Shown piece by piece: positions 5,348-6,105 of a stretch of DNA of 6,105 nt. Both the position numbers and the translations under genes were made by a program. Numbering within the stretch: position 1 is the stretch's first letter; each line of letters starts with the position of its first letter. The notes beneath the pieces were generated by a model. It had not been told where the DNA came from. It did no database searches and saw only the letters and a program-made list of their open reading frames with translations. The DNA comes from Xanthobacteraceae bacterium (GTDB lineage: Bacteria > Pseudomonadota > Alphaproteobacteria > Rhizobiales > Xanthobacteraceae). The stretch covers positions 1-6,105 of the forward strand of contig JAUSIF010000101.1 of assembly GCA_030648135.1 (NCBI GenBank), given 5' to 3'.

Positions 5348-6105
5348 CGCCGAGCGGAAAGATGTCGCCGGCGTTGATCGTTTCGCGCTTGCCGTCGGAA
5401 CGTTTGAGCACGAGCCCGCCCGCTTCATCAACCGCTTCGAACGTGCCGGCGATGGTGCGATCCGCGAGCCGCACCTCGATGGCGCCGCCGAGGCCGGCCG
5501 CGCGCGCGAGCCAGGCCGAGCGGATGGCGGAGAAGCCCAGGCCGCGATTCCACTCGCGCAAGCGCGTGGCACATCTCTCGCCGAGCGCCTGCAACAGCGC
5601 GCCGGGCGCCACCGCCAATCCCGCCGCGGCGAAATCGGTGGCCGGGAAATCCACGGCCTGCGGATGCCGGCGGCAATTCACGCCGAACCCGACCGCGACC
5701 GCGGCGCGCCCGCGGGCGAGCGAGCTGCCCTCGACCAGAATGCCCGCGACCTTCGCCCCATCGAGCAGGAGATCGTTCGGCCATTTGAGCTTGAGGCGCG
5801 CCGGCGCGAGATCCTGCGCCGCGTCGAGCACGGCATCATGGAGCGCCAGCGCGGCCACGAAACAAATGCCGGCCGTGGCCGCGGCGGGCGCGGGGTCGAT
5901 GAGCAACAGGCTGGCGTGGAGATTGCCGGGCTCCGAAAACCATTGGCGGCCGCGCCGGCCCCGGCCCGCGCTCTGCCGCTCGGCCGCGCACCATAGCGGT
6001 CCTTGCTCTCCCGCGTTCGCGCGCGCCAGCGCTTCCGCGTTGGTCGATGCGATGGTTTTGAAAAACACAACCGCGACACCGCCCACGGAACCCGGATATT
6101 CGTCC
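5343..6105 (-). CDS. birA: Biotin--[acetyl-CoA-carboxylase] ligase, single-domain (5' end uncertain at window edge)
   Basis: This cytoplasmic enzyme makes biotinyl-AMP from biotin and ATP and transfers biotin to the carrier lysine of carboxylases such as acetyl-CoA and propionyl-CoA carboxylase. Numbering from a possible GTG start at 6086, motifs are STN (14-16), the nucleotide loop GRGRRGR (41-47), KWPNDLL (101-107), KVAGIL (112-117), GFGVN (133-137) and a C-terminal SH3-like domain (about 200-247). There is no N-terminal helix-turn-helix, so unlike E. coli BirA it should not act as a repressor. The frame remains open to base 6105. The GTG version (247 residues) is a little short for this group and has no strong ribosome site, so the real start may lie just beyond the window. 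The GTG remains a valid alternative. In relatives the gene follows nuoN (context knowledge, not visible here). The stop codon is embedded in the rnj ribosome site. Confidence 0.94.
   Translation of the reverse strand, partial: DEYPGSVGGVAVVFFKTIASTNAEALARANAGEQGPLWCAAERQSAGRGRRGRQWFSEPGNLHASLLLIDPAPAAATAGICFVAALALHDAVLDAAQDLAPARLKLKWPNDLLLDGAKVAGILVEGSSLARGRAAVAVGFGVNCRRHPQAVDFPATDFAAAGLAVAPGALLQALGERCATRLREWNRGLGFSAIRSAWLARAAGLGGAIEVRLADRTIAGTFEAVDEAGGLVLKRSDGKRETINAGDIFPLGG

Noticed and set aside
3689..5377. 562-codon open frame on the plus strand
   Set aside because: It is antisense to the whole of rnj. It arises from strong GC3 bias opposite a real gene, with shadow-like composition and no recognisable domain.
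5336..5572. N-terminal extension of RNase J to an ATG at 5572
   Set aside because: The added residues are the birA coding region read in another frame and are unlike any RNase J N-terminus.

Overview
This GC-rich window looks like chromosomal housekeeping DNA from an alphaproteobacterium, most likely a member of the Rhizobiales (Bradyrhizobium/Rhodopseudomonas-like relatives). The minus strand carries, in transcription order, birA (single-domain biotin--protein ligase), rnj (ribonuclease J), mce (methylmalonyl-CoA epimerase), a small DUF1467 membrane protein gene and proS (short alphaproteobacterial prolyl-tRNA synthetase). From general knowledge of Rhizobiales genomes, this order normally sits between the nuo operon (beyond base 6105 here) and lolCD (beyond base 1). 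That placement is inferred, because both flanks lie outside the window. proS is cut at its 3' end by base 1. The birA reading frame is still open at base 6105.

Two plus-strand genes interrupt the minus-strand series. The first (1762-2190) encodes an unrecognised 142-residue multi-pass membrane protein and lies between DUF1467 and proS. The second (3098-3619) encodes an unrecognised 173-residue protein with a signal peptide and lies between rnj and mce. The minus-strand genes therefore fall into three blocks. birA-rnj are 7 nt apart, with the rnj ribosome site overlapping the birA stop. mce-DUF1467 are 1 nt apart. proS stands alone with a long leader. Each plus-strand gene is convergent with the minus-strand gene downstream of it and divergent from the one upstream.

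Two non-coding stretches hold structure. The 154-bp region between mce and the secreted-protein gene contains a perfect operator-like palindrome (GTATCGT-N8-ACGATAC) and a second tight palindrome flanked by 7-bp direct repeats. The roughly 540-bp region between proS and the membrane-protein gene contains an 8-bp perfect inverted repeat able to fold in the proS leader. It also holds a chain of three very short overlapping plus-strand ORFs, one with a P-loop-like motif; these are of doubtful reality.

Functionally, BirA biotinylates carboxylases such as propionyl-CoA carboxylase, whose product is the substrate of Mce, so a metabolic link between these two genes is plausible. RNase J and ProRS are RNA-processing and translation genes. 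I see no phage, transposon, CRISPR array, tRNA or rRNA. I see no convincing new multi-gene system. The best leads are the two orphan plus-strand genes and the palindromic divergent control region.
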